64,000 bases of DNA from Trichobilharzia regenti (Eukaryota > Platyhelminthes > Trematoda > Strigeidida > Schistosomatidae). The translations under genes and the position numbers were made by a program. The notes beneath the pieces were generated by a model. It was not told the DNA's origin. It saw nothing but the letters and a program-made list of their open reading frames with translations, and did no database searches. Location: assembly GCA_944472135.2 (NCBI GenBank), contig OX235264.1, positions 119,999,809-120,063,808 of the forward strand, written 5' to 3'. Positions within the stretch are counted from its first letter, which is position 1. Every line of letters begins with the position of its first letter. Below are positions 1 through 12,300 of this stretch, piece after piece.

Positions 1-660
1 AGATAAACCCCCAGGTAAACATCCTACTAATCATCCATCTTCTCAAAAGGGGAGGTGATATGTATCCACATATATATTTATGTGTGTGTGTGCATGTTGA
101 TCTCTCTTTCTGTTTGCTCGGTTAGTCTGTGACCACTTCACTTGTATGAACTTGTCTCCTTTAACAATGTATATTCCATTTATATTATATATAATATGAG
201 TGTTGTTGACAGTCCGTTGCTTGGTGACATATATCCATATATGTTTGTTGGCATGTCTGCTATATTCGCTATGTATAATTGGATCGACACTCCATTATAA
301 TTAGCCATTCATGTTAAGACTGTCTAATGATTTTTCCCACGCTTGTCTGAATTATTTATATATATTCGCATTCACAATTTGTGTGAACTACTTTACTTTA
401 CAACTACTTGACTTGCTTACCACTTTGGTGTGAGACCATTTATTTTCGTCTCCTTGTGTTTGGACAATAGAAGTATCATCGCAAACCTAGTGGTCTTCTG
501 ATTTCCGCCTTCTCGCGTCAGGACTATTAATTTCTCGACCAGTCCATAACAATAATTTAGCGACGAGTACATAACAATTTGGCGACGGGGAAACTAGAAC
601 ATAACAGAATCGTATTTATATACATAAGTTTAGTTAAATATAATTAATATTATATAATTC
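1..660. other. AT-rich non-coding stretch, possible LTR remnant
   Basis: No open frame of note. The right part (about 520-600) holds two near-copies of a TTTGGCGACG-like string after CATAACAA, which resembles the junction of a retroviral-type LTR with a primer-binding site. No second LTR, gag or pol is visible, so this is only a weak suggestion. The rest is AT-rich with short TATA and GT runs. Confidence 0.25.
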
Positions 661-680
661 ATTATAACAACGAACGAGAT

Positions 681-770
681 GAAAGACAATGATGACAATA
701 ATTTTCAACTTGATGTGGAAGTCGAAGGTGTCAATGTTGATGAACACTGAAGAGACTGCTTGTTTGTTTG
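681..770 (+). repeat. Fragment of dispersed repeat also found in the 58.6-60.4 kb inverted repeat
   Basis: The string AATAATTTTCAACTTGAT followed by a GAAGGT motif matches the repeated block near 58770-58830 and its inverted partner near 60190-60230. Only a short piece is present. It is probably a scrap of the same dispersed family. Confidence 0.4.
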
Positions 771-1019
771 TTCAAACTTGTCTCCATTTGGAGGGAGACA
801 AAAAGGCTGTCATTACTTAATTGTGAACTAGTTGTCAGAAGACTGGAGAAATACGACGAGAAGTATTATTGTGCATTATTATATTAGGATTTATTTAGAG
901 AATTTAGCGCTGATCAACCACTGCAACTCTGTACCTTATCGATTGAAGAATAAATAATCATGTTAGTATACATGTTTAAAACTTAAAAACTGTGGTAGTA
1001 AGTAATTCCATATTAGTTT

Positions 1020-2335
1020 GTGTATTAGATACGTCAAACAGTGAAACAGTATTATTTACTGGATGACGTTTCAAACAAAGTTTATTGTTCATAATCATAA
1101 CATCAATTGTAATCACACGACATCAGAAGTTGAGTTTTATAGTTTCCTTTGTCCCCTCCTATTTATCGTCGTTGTGATAGTAGAATTTTCCAAATGTCCA
1201 GTTGGATAGGTGTTGAATCATCCCTATTACATGTATTTGCAGCTGATTCGACAAACAAAGCTTCTGTTATCAATCTCTCCCTCCATTCACCCTGTTACAT
1301 TAGATTTTAAAACTGTCATCCTATCGTATAGCTGTGTTGTGTGTAATTGCATGTAGTGAGTGCTATAGCTGAACTATTCTCCAGATTTCTTATTTTATTC
1401 GCATCAACTAATCTAGATTTTGCTAGGTTTATGTGTTCGGCTGGTCTGACTGCCCCTGTTCTACTACTGTGACCTATGTATTTGACCTGACAACCATTGC
1501 AGGCAGGGTATAAGATTAACTTAATTGTTTTGTTTTAAAGACTCCACAGGATCCTTTAACTGACAAAGGTTGTTTCTAATTGAGTTTGTGGGTGACTGAA
1601 TGCCACTATCACTACTGCATTGTTAAGAATTCTGCGTAAGGTTGTTACCAAGGTTCCTTCTTTGTACGGCAGTACTATTGATGATTCAGATTCCTCATTT
1701 TTGGTGTTGTCATTATTCTGTGCATGATTGACAAGAATGTCGTGATTAATATTACTATTATTATTATTATCACCATCACTACTATCATTATTTATTTTAG
1801 TTTTACCTATATATTTCCTGACTAGTTTATCAGGGTAATTATTTATTAAGTTTTAAAGCTTCTCCTCATATATGCCTCACTTTCTGTCTTAGATTTTCCT
1901 TGGTACTACTTAGTTGCTGTGCTCTATCACTTAAACATTTCACAAATTTTATTTTCACTGACATAGGATGGGATGATTGGAAGTTGAAATATGTTTGGAT
2001 GTGTGGGTTCCTTGTAAACTCTAGTCTGTTTACCTTCCTATCTTGTTTTCATTTTTACGTTACAGTCTAACATTGACAGTTCCTCTTCCTGACTTTAAAA
2101 ATCATAAGTGAATTGAATCGTCCCAGATTATCTGGAAAACTGTACTAACCCAAAAACGACAAATAGGAGAGAACAAAGAAAACTATAAAAGTGAAGTTTC
2201 GAAGTCGTGTAATTATAATTGATGAAATGATTATGAACAGTAATAAATTATGTTCGAAGCCTTGTCATCCAGTAAATAATAATACTGTTTCACTGACTGT
2301 GTGATACATCTAATAAACAAACTAATATGGAGTAA
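1020..2335 (-). mobile_element. 5'-truncated Penelope-like element with inverted ends (family A)
   Basis: Read on the minus strand, decayed frames encode the end of a Penelope-type RT and a GIY-YIG nuclease; the zinc-ribbon/YIG part CQVKYIGHSS lies near 1470-1500. The outer segments (about 1040-1210 and 2125-2300) are inverted copies of each other, sharing an ACGACAAATAGGAG-like block and a CATCCAGTAAATAATA end. Such inverted partial terminal repeats are typical of PLE insertions. The same family recurs at 31130-33620 and 49775-51250 with different 5' breakpoints. Stop codons and indels make it inactive. Confidence 0.7.
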
Positions 2336-2459
2336 TCGTATTCCACAACCGTTTTCTGTTGTACTGTGTATCAGTTACAGTGCAAAGTATTCTATGTATT
2401 AAGCTTAATCTTCTGAAACTATCGATAAGTCGAGGATCTCAGCGATCTGCATATTTGAC

Positions 2460-2725
2460 AGAAGGTCTTAAATATAGATTACAGGGAGGGGATCTGAGAA
2501 ACAAAATTACACAGGATTAGAAAATAGTTTTTCTAACGAATAAAGTTATAAATAGGATGAGCATGGAAACAAATTGAAACATTAATATCTTTTATATCTG
2601 AAGATGAAAAATGTAAATGGGATGAAAATAGGGGATCTGAGGGATCAGAAAGAACTGGATCCATGGTTAGTGTAGAGGTTGAACACACAGCTACAGTTTT
2701 TCAATGCAAATATCGAGAGCTATTG
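2460..2725. repeat. Dispersed repeat fragment ending in a PLE C-terminal scrap
   Basis: Blocks here (GATTACAGGGAGGGGATCTG, ACACAGGATTAGAAAATAG, GAGCATGGAAACAAATTGAA) recur in the left arm of the large inverted repeat at 58.8-59.2 kb. The end (CACACAGCTACAG...) matches a minus-strand PLE C-terminal remnant at 59370-59470. It appears to be a decayed PLE tail. Confidence 0.5.
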
Positions 2726-2907
2726 CCGAGCAATAATAATTGCGCTTTTATTCCAGAAACAGTACTTGTGGTACAGTGTGGAATTTTCAGCACATGTCTA
2801 CAATATTGCATCTAATTTCATCGTATAGTTCAAAGGAGTATTACAAAAAAATAAATAAATATAAAAACACAACAACAAAAACCAAAAAGAAACACAGAAA
2901 AAAGAAA
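2722..2907 (-). mobile_element. 3' end of a CR1-like element (minus strand), cut by the satellite
   Basis: On the minus strand this ends in AATAAAAGCGCAATTATTATT, a polyadenylation-like signal followed by a short TTA-type tail. The body (attccagaaacagtacttgt, then gaattttcagc) matches 53331-53400, the 3' end of the other CR1-like copy in the window. Its A-rich inner end stops exactly where the tandem array starts. The matching RT frame lies on the far side of the array at 26091-28226, also on the minus strand, so both are probably halves of one element. Confidence 0.55.
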
Positions 2908-3246
2908 CGAGACCCAGTGGGTGCGTACTGCCGATGATTCCCAAACTAGGATGAAACAGCAGCTGTCCAGTACTCCCTGGTTTTCAATGGTTCTCTAACT
3001 GATATCAATCCGTGATCAACTCGTAAAACATAACTAATCCTTACAAACCAAACTATAGAAAGTTAATCTGATGCTCGCTAGTGACTTGCTACAGGTTGGA
3101 GTTTCCTGAGTTCTAGTGAGAAGTCGTGACCAGTGAGGTCCAATTAGATGTCACGTGTGTGGATGGATGTCCCACCAACGACAATGGTTGGGGTCGCGCT
3201 AAATCACGAATTGGTAGAAGTTAGAATTCACGAGCCATTGAATCGG

Positions 3247-3318
3247 GTCCCAGTGGCTGAATGGTATACGAGCTTGCCTTGTAACCGGAAGGTCCTGGGT
3301 TCGAGACCCAGTGGGTGC
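3247..3318 (+). ncRNA. tRNA-like pol III promoter head of satellite unit (repeats every 394 bp, 57 copies)
   Basis: A-box TGGCTGAATGG (3254-3264) and B-box GGTTCGAGACC (3298-3308) both match the RNA polymerase III internal promoter. The T arm is perfect: CTGGG, loop TTCGAGA, CCCAG. The loop CTTGTAA would give anticodon TGT (threonine-like), but the anticodon stem has mismatches. The acceptor keeps CCCA/TGGG with further mismatches. It is a tRNA-derived SINE promoter, not a working tRNA. The first full copy is given; add 394 for each next one. Confidence 0.85.
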
Positions 3319-3367
3319 GTACTGCCGATGATTCCCAAACTAGGATGAAACAGCAGCTGTCCAGTAC
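3319..3367 (+). ncRNA. Hammerhead ribozyme fold in satellite unit (repeats every 394 bp, 58 copies)
   Basis: Type I hammerhead: stem I GTACTG (3319-3324) pairs with CAGTAC (3362-3367); core CCGATGA (3325-3331); short stem II TCC/GGA closed by loop CAAACTA; GAA (3347-3349); stem III ACAGC/GCTGT with a one-base loop; cleavage expected after C3361. Two departures from the consensus: position 4 is C instead of U, and the first stem II pair is T-T instead of G-C. Both should lower activity. Distal CCAG (3308-3311) can pair with CTGG (3371-3374), giving the bulged stem I seen in natural type I ribozymes. The extra leading copy is at 2925-2973 and the last at 25383-25431. Confidence 0.8.
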
Positions 3368-6300
3368 TCCCTGGTTTTCAATGGTTCTCTAACTGATATC
3401 AATCCGTGATCAACTCGTAAAACATAACTAATCCTTACAAACCAAACTATAGAAAGTTAATCTGATGCTCGCTAGTGACTTGCTACAGGTTGGAGTTTCC
3501 TGAGTTCTAGTGAGAAGTCGTGACCAGTGAGGTCCAATTAGATGTCACGTGTGTGGATGGATGTCCCACCAACGACAATGGTTGGGGTCGCGCTAAATCA
3601 CGAATTGGTAGAAGTTAGAATTCACGAGCCATTGAATCGGGTCCCAGTGGCTGAATGGTATACGAGCTTGCCTTGTAACCGGAAGGTCCTGGGTTCGAGA
3701 CCCAGTGGGTGCGTACTGCCGATGATTCCCAAACTAGGATGAAACAGCAGCTGTCCAGTACTCCCTGGTTTTCAATGGTTCTCTAACTGATATCAATCCG
3801 TGATCAACTCGTAAAACATAACTAATCCTTACAAACCAAACTATAGAAAGTTAATCTGATGCTCGCTAGTGACTTGCTACAGGTTGGAGTTTCCTGAGTT
3901 CTAGTGAGAAGTCGTGACCAGTGAGGTCCAATTAGATGTCACGTGTGTGGATGGATGTCCCACCAACGACAATGGTTGGGGTCGCGCTAAATCACGAATT
4001 GGTAGAAGTTAGAATTCACGAGCCATTGAATCGGGTCCCAGTGGCTGAATGGTATACGAGCTTGCCTTGTAACCGGAAGGTCCTGGGTTCGAGACCCAGT
4101 GGGTGCGTACTGCCGATGATTCCCAAACTAGGATGAAACAGCAGCTGTCCAGTACTCCCTGGTTTTCAATGGTTCTCTAACTGATATCAATCCGTGATCA
4201 ACTCGTAAAACATAACTAATCCTTACAAACCAAACTATAGAAAGTTAATCTGATGCTCGCTAGTGACTTGCTACAGGTTGGAGTTTCCTGAGTTCTAGTG
4301 AGAAGTCGTGACCAGTGAGGTCCAATTAGATGTCACGTGTGTGGATGGATGTCCCACCAACGACAATGGTTGGGGTCGCGCTAAATCACGAATTGGTAGA
4401 AGTTAGAATTCACGAGCCATTGAATCGGGTCCCAGTGGCTGAATGGTATACGAGCTTGCCTTGTAACCGGAAGGTCCTGGGTTCGAGACCCAGTGGGTGC
4501 GTACTGCCGATGATTCCCAAACTAGGATGAAACAGCAGCTGTCCAGTACTCCCTGGTTTTCAATGGTTCTCTAACTGATATCAATCCGTGATCAACTCGT
4601 AAAACATAACTAATCCTTACAAACCAAACTATAGAAAGTTAATCTGATGCTCGCTAGTGACTTGCTACAGGTTGGAGTTTCCTGAGTTCTAGTGAGAAGT
4701 CGTGACCAGTGAGGTCCAATTAGATGTCACGTGTGTGGATGGATGTCCCACCAACGACAATGGTTGGGGTCGCGCTAAATCACGAATTGGTAGAAGTTAG
4801 AATTCACGAGCCATTGAATCGGGTCCCAGTGGCTGAATGGTATACGAGCTTGCCTTGTAACCGGAAGGTCCTGGGTTCGAGACCCAGTGGGTGCGTACTG
4901 CCGATGATTCCCAAACTAGGATGAAACAGCAGCTGTCCAGTACTCCCTGGTTTTCAATGGTTCTCTAACTGATATCAATCCGTGATCAACTCGTAAAACA
5001 TAACTAATCCTTACAAACCAAACTATAGAAAGTTAATCTGATGCTCGCTAGTGACTTGCTACAGGTTGGAGTTTCCTGAGTTCTAGTGAGAAGTCGTGAC
5101 CAGTGAGGTCCAATTAGATGTCACGTGTGTGGATGGATGTCCCACCAACGACAATGGTTGGGGTCGCGCTAAATCACGAATTGGTAGAAGTTAGAATTCA
5201 CGAGCCATTGAATCGGGTCCCAGTGGCTGAATGGTATACGAGCTTGCCTTGTAACCGGAAGGTCCTGGGTTCGAGACCCAGTGGGTGCGTACTGCCGATG
5301 ATTCCCAAACTAGGATGAAACAGCAGCTGTCCAGTACTCCCTGGTTTTCAATGGTTCTCTAACTGATATCAATCCGTGATCAACTCGTAAAACATAACTA
5401 ATCCTTACAAACCAAACTATAGAAAGTTAATCTGATGCTCGCTAGTGACTTGCTACAGGTTGGAGTTTCCTGAGTTCTAGTGAGAAGTCGTGACCAGTGA
5501 GGTCCAATTAGATGTCACGTGTGTGGATGGATGTCCCACCAACGACAATGTTTGGGGTCGCGCTAAATCACGAATTGGTAGAAGTTAGAATTCACGAGCC
5601 ATTGAATCGGGTCCCAGTGGCTGAATGGTATACGAGCTTGCCTTGTAACCGGAAGGTCCTGGGTTCGAGACCCAGTGGGTGCGTACTGCCGATGATTCCC
5701 AAACTAGGATGAAACAGCAGCTGTCCAGTACTCCCTGGTTTTCAATGGTTCTCTAACTGATATCAATCCGTGATCAACTCGTAAAACATAACTAATCCTT
5801 ACAAACCAAACTATAGAAAGTTAATCTGATGCTCGCTAGTGACTTGCTACAGGTTGGAGTTTCCTGAGTTCTAGTGAGAAGTCGTGACCAGTGAGGTCCA
5901 ATTAGATGTCACGTGTGTGGATGGATGTCCCACCAACGACAATGGTTGGGGTCGCGCTAAATCACGAATTGGTAGAAGTTAGAATTCACGAGCCATTGAA
6001 TCGGGTCCCAGTGGCTGAATGGTATACGAGCTTGCCTTGTAACCGGAAGGTCCTGGGTTCGAGACCCAGTGGGTGCGTACTGCCGATGATTCCCAAACTA
6101 GGATGAAACAGCAGCTGTCCAGTACTCCCTGGTTTTCAATGGTTCTCTAACTGATATCAATCCGTGATCAACTCGTAAAACATAACTAATCCTTACAAAC
6201 CAAACTATAGAAAGTTAATCTGATGCTCGCTAGTGACTTGCTACAGGTTGGAGTTTCCTGAGTTCTAGTGAGAAGTCGTGACCAGTGAGGTCCAATTAGA

Positions 6301-9300
6301 TGTCACGTGTGTGGATGGATGTCCCACCAACGACAATGGTTGGGGTCGCGCTAAATCACGAATTGGTAGAAGTTAGAATTCACGAGCCATTGAATCGGGT
6401 CCCAGTGGCTGAATGGTATACGAGCTTGCCTTGTAACCGGAAGGTCCTGGGTTCGAGACCCAGTGGGTGCGTACTGCCGATGATTCCCAAACTAGGATGA
6501 AACAGCAGCTGTCCAGTACTCCCTGGTTTTCAATGGTTCTCTAACTGATATCAATCCGTGATCAACTCGTAAAACATAACTAATCCTTACAAACCAAACT
6601 ATAGAAAGTTAATCTGATGCTCGCTAGTGACTTGCTACAGGTTGGAGTTTCCTGAGTTCTAGTGAGAAGTCGTGACCAGTGAGGTCCAATTAGATGTCAC
6701 GTGTGTGGATGGATGTCCCACCAACGACAATGGTTGGGGTCGCGCTAAATCACGAATTGGTAGAAGTTAGAATTCACGAGCCATTGAATCGGGTCCCAGT
6801 GGCTGAATGGTATACGAGCTTGCCTTGTAACCGGAAGGTCCTGGGTTCGAGACCCAGTGGGTGCGTACTGCCGATGATTCCCAAACTAGGATGAAACAGC
6901 AGCTGTCCAGTACTCCCTGGTTTTCAATGGTTCTCTAACTGATATCAATCCGTGATCAACTCGTAAAACATAACTAATCCTTACAAACCAAACTATAGAA
7001 AGTTAATCTGATGCTCGCTAGTGACTTGCTACAGGTTGGAGTTTCCTGAGTTCTAGTGAGAAGTCGTGACCAGTGAGGTCCAATTAGATGTCACGTGTGT
7101 GGATGGATGTCCCACCAACGACAATGGTTGGGGTCGCGCTAAATCACGAATTGGTAGAAGTTAGAATTCACGAGCCATTGAATCGGGTCCCAGTGGCTGA
7201 ATGGTATACGAGCTTGCCTTGTAACCGGAAGGTCCTGGGTTCGAGACCCAGTGGGTGCGTACTGCCGATGATTCCCAAACTAGGATGAAACAGCAGCTGT
7301 CCAGTACTCCCTGGTTTTCAATGGTTCTCTAACTGATATCAATCCGTGATCAACTCGTAAAACATAACTAATCCTTACAAACCAAACTATAGAAAGTTAA
7401 TCTGATGCTCGCTAGTGACTTGCTACAGGTTGGAGTTTCCTGAGTTCTAGTGAGAAGTCGTGACCAGTGAGGTCCAATTAGATGTCACGTGTGTGGATGG
7501 ATGTCCCACCAACGACAATGGTTGGGGTCGCGCTAAATCACGAATTGGTAGAAGTTAGAATTCACGAGCCATTGAATCGGGTCCCAGTGGCTGAATGGTA
7601 TACGAGCTTGCCTTGTAACCGGAAGGTCCTGGGTTCGAGACCCAGTGGGTGCGTACTGCCGATGATTCCCAAACTAGGATGAAACAGCAGCTGTCCAGTA
7701 CTCCCTGGTTTTCAATGGTTCTCTAACTGATATCAATCCGTGATCAACTCGTAAAACATAACTAATCCTTACAAACCAAACTATAGAAAGTTAATCTGAT
7801 GCTCGCTAGTGACTTGCTACAGGTTGGAGTTTCCTGAGTTCTAGTGAGAAGTCGTGACCAGTGAGGTCCAATTAGATGTCACGTGTGTGGATGGATGTCC
7901 CACCAACGACAATGGTTGGGGTCGCGCTAAATCACGAATTGGTAGAAGTTAGAATTCACGAGCCATTGAATCGGGTCCCAGTGGCTGAATGGTATACGAG
8001 CTTGCCTTGTAACCGGAAGGTCCTGGGTTCGAGACCCAGTGGGTGCGTACTGCCGATGATTCCCAAACTAGGATGAAACAGCAGCTGCCCAGTACTCCCT
8101 GGTTTTCAATGGTTCTCTAACTGATATCAATCCGTGATCAACTCGTAAAACATAACTAATCCTTACAAACCAAACTATAGAAAGTTAATCTGATGCTCGC
8201 TAGTGACTTGCTACAGGTTGGAGTTTCCTGAGTTCTAGTGAGAAGTCGTGACCAGTGAGGTCCAATTAGATGTCACGTGTGTGGATGGATGTCCCACCAA
8301 CGACAATGGTTGGGGTCGCGCTAAATCACGAATTGGTAGAAGTTAGAATTCACGAGCCATTGAATCGGGTCCCAGTGGCTGAATGGTATACGAGCTTGCC
8401 TTGTAACCGGAAGGTCCTGGGTTCGAGACCCAGTGGGTGCGTACTGCCGATGATTCCCAAACTAGGATGAAACAGCAGCTGTCCAGTACTCCCTGGTTTT
8501 CAATGGTTCTCTAACTGATATCAATCCGTGATCAACTCGTAAAACATAACTAATCCTTACAAACCAAACTATAGAAAGTTAATCTGATGCTCGCTAGTGA
8601 CTTGCTACAGGTTGGAGTTTCCTGAGTTCTAGTGAGAAGTCGTGACCAGTGAGGTCCAATTAGATGTCACGTGTGTGGATGGATGTCCCACCAACGACAA
8701 TGGTTGGGGTCGCGCTAAATCACGAATTGGTAGAAGTTAGAATTCACGAGCCATTGAATCGGGTCCCAGTGGCTGAATGGTATACGAGCTTGCCTTGTAA
8801 CCGGAAGGTCCTGGGTTCGAGACCCAGTGGGTGCGTACTGCCGATGATTCCCAAACTAGGATGAAACAGCAGCTGTCCAGTACTCCCTGGTTTTCAATGG
8901 TTCTCTAACTGATATCAATCCGTGATCAACTCGTAAAACATAACTAATCCTTACAAACCAAACTATAGAAAGTTAATCTGATGCTCGCTAGTGACTTGCT
9001 ACAGGTTGGAGTTTCCTGAGTTCTAGTGAGAAGTCGTGACCAGTGAGGTCCAATTAGATGTCACGTGTGTGGATGGATGTCCCACCAACGACAATGGTTG
9101 GGGTCGCGCTAAATCACGAATTGGTAGAAGTTAGAATTCACGAGCCATTGAATCGGGTCCCAGTGGCTGAATGGTATACGAGCTTGCCTTGTAACCGGAA
9201 GGTCCTGGGTTCGAGACCCAGTGGGTGCGTACTGCCGATGATTCCCAAACTAGGATGAAACAGCAGCTGTCCAGTACTCCCTGGTTTTCAATGGTTCTCT

Positions 9301-12300
9301 AACTGATATCAATCCGTGATCAACTCGTAAAACATAACTAATCCTTACAAACCAAACTATAGAAAGTTAATCTGATGCTCGCTAGTGACTTGCTACAGGT
9401 TGGAGTTTCCTGAGTTCTAGTGAGAAGTCGTGACCAGTGAGGTCCAATTAGATGTCACGTGTGTGGATGGATGTCCCACCAACGACAATGGTTGGGGTCG
9501 CGCTAAATCACGAATTGGTAGAAGTTAGAATTCACGAGCCATTGAATCGGGTCCCAGTGGCTGAATGGTATACGAGCTTGCCTTGTAACCGGAAGGTCCT
9601 GGGTTCGAGACCCAGTGGGTGCGTACTGCCGATGATTCCCAAACTAGGATGAAACAGCAGCTGTCCAGTACTCCCTGGTTTTCAATGGTTCTCTAACTGA
9701 TATCAATCCGTGATCAACTCGTAAAACATAACTAATCCTTACAAACCAAACTATAGAAAGTTAATCTGATGCTCGCTAGTGACTTGCTACAGGTTGGAGT
9801 TTCCTGAGTTCTAGTGAGAAGTCGTGACCAGTGAGGTCCAATTAGATGTCACGTGTGTGGATGGATGTCCCACCAACGACAATGGTTGGGGTCGCGCTAA
9901 ATCACGAATTGGTAGAAGTTAGAATTCACGAGCCATTGAATCGGGTCCCAGTGGCTGAATGGTATACGAGCTTGCCTTGTAACCGGAAGGTCCTGGGTTC
10001 GAGACCCAGTGGGTGCGTACTGCCGATGATTCCCAAACTAGGATGAAACAGCAGCTGTCCAGTACTCCCTGGTTTTCAATGGTTCTCTAACTGATATCAA
10101 TCCGTGATCAACTCGTAAAACATAACTAATCCTTACAAACCAAACTATAGAAAGTTAATCTGATGCTCGCTAGTGACTTGCTACAGGTTGGAGTTTCCTG
10201 AGTTCTAGTGAGAAGTCGTGACCAGTGAGGTCCAATTAGATGTCACGTGTGTGGATGGATGTCCCACCAACGACAATGGTTGGGGTCGCGCTAAATCACG
10301 AATTGGTAGAAGTTAGAATTCACGAGCCATTGAATCGGGTCCCAGTGGCTGAATGGTATACGAGCTTGCCTTGTAACCGGAAGGTCCTGGGTTCGAGACC
10401 CAGTGGGTGCGTACTGCCGATGATTCCCAAACTAGGATGAAACAGCAGCTGTCCAGTACTCCCTGGTTTTCAATGGTTCTCTAACTGATATCAATCCGTG
10501 ATCAACTCGTAAAACATAACTAATCCTTACAAACCAAACTATAGAAAGTTAATCTGATGCTCGCTAGTGACTTGCTACAGGTTGGAGTTTCCTGAGTTCT
10601 AGTGAGAAGTCGTGACCAGTGAGGTCCAATTAGATGTCACGTGTGTGGATGGATGTCCCACCAACGACAATGGTTGGGGTCGCGCTAAATCACGAATTGG
10701 TAGAAGTTAGAATTCACGAGCCATTGAATCGGGTCCCAGTGGCTGAATGGTATACGAGCTTGCCTTGTAACCGGAAGGTCCTGGGTTCGAGACCCAGTGG
10801 GTGCGTACTGCCGATGATTCCCAAACTAGGATGAAACAGCAGCTGTCCAGTACTCCCTGGTTTTCAATGGTTCTCTAACTGATATCAATCCGTGATCAAC
10901 TCGTAAAACATAACTAATCCTTACAAACCAAACTATAGAAAGTTAATCTGATGCTCGCTAGTGACTTGCTACAGGTTGGAGTTTCCTGAGTTCTAGTGAG
11001 AAGTCGTGACCAGTGAGGTCCAATTAGATGTCACGTGTGTGGATGGATGTCCCACCAACGACAATGGTTGGGGTCGCGCTAAATCACGAATTGGTAGAAG
11101 TTAGAATTCACGAGCCATTGAATCGGGTCCCAGTGGCTGAATGGTATACGAGCTTGCCTTGTAACCGGAAGGTCCTGGGTTCGAGACCCAGTGGGTGCGT
11201 ACTGCCGATGATTCCCAAACTAGGATGAAACAGCAGCTGTCCAGTACTCCCTGGTTTTCAATGGTTCTCTAACTGATATCAATCCGTGATCAACTCGTAA
11301 AACATAACTAATCCTTACAAACCAAACTATAGAAAGTTAATCTGATGCTCGCTAGTGACTTGCTACAGGTTGGAGTTTCCTGAGTTCTAGTGAGAAGTCG
11401 TGACCAGTGAGGTCCAATTAGATGTCACGTGTGTGGATGGATGTCCCACCAACGACAATGGTTGGGGTCGCGCTAAATCACGAATTGGTAGAAGTTAGAA
11501 TTCACGAGCCATTGAATCGGGTCCCAGTGGCTGAATGGTATACGAGCTTGCCTTGTAACCGGAAGGTCCTGGGTTCGAGACCCAGTGGGTGCGTACTGCC
11601 GATGATTCCCAAACTAGGATGAAACAGCAGCTGTCCAGTACTCCCTGGTTTTCAATGGTTCTCTAACTGATATCAATCCGTGATCAACTCGTAAAACATA
11701 ACTAATCCTTACAAACCAAACTATAGAAAGTTAATCTGATGCTCGCTAGTGACTTGCTACAGGTTGGAGTTTCCTGAGTTCTAGTGAGAAGTCGTGACCA
11801 GTGAGGTCCAATTAGATGTCACGTGTGTGGATGGATGTCCCACCAACGACAATGGTTGGGGTCGCGCTAAATCACGAATTGGTAGAAGTTAGAATTCACG
11901 AGCCATTGAATCGGGTCCCAGTGGCTGAATGGTATACGAGCTTGCCTTGTAACCGGAAGGTCCTGGGTTCGAGACCCAGTGGGTGCGTACTGCCGATGAT
12001 TCCCAAACTAGGATGAAACAGCAGCTGTCCAGTACTCCCTGGTTTTCAATGGTTCTCTAACTGATATCAATCCGTGATCAACTCGTAAAACATAACTAAT
12101 CCTTACAAACCAAACTATAGAAAGTTAATCTGATGCTCGCTAGTGACTTGCTACAGGTTGGAGTTTCCTGAGTTCTAGTGAGAAGTCGTGACCAGTGAGG
12201 TCCAATTAGATGTCACGTGTGTGGATGGATGTCCCACCAACGACAATGGTTGGGGTCGCGCTAAATCACGAATTGGTAGAAGTTAGAATTCACGAGCCAT

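Noticed and set aside
520..600. A complete LTR retrotransposon at the left edge
   Set aside because: Only a primer-site-like string is visible, with no matching second LTR or gag-pol frames in the following sequence.
3247..3318. A functional tRNA-Thr(TGT) gene cluster
   Set aside because: Anticodon stem and acceptor stem contain several mismatches in all copies, although A and B boxes are good; this is a SINE promoter.
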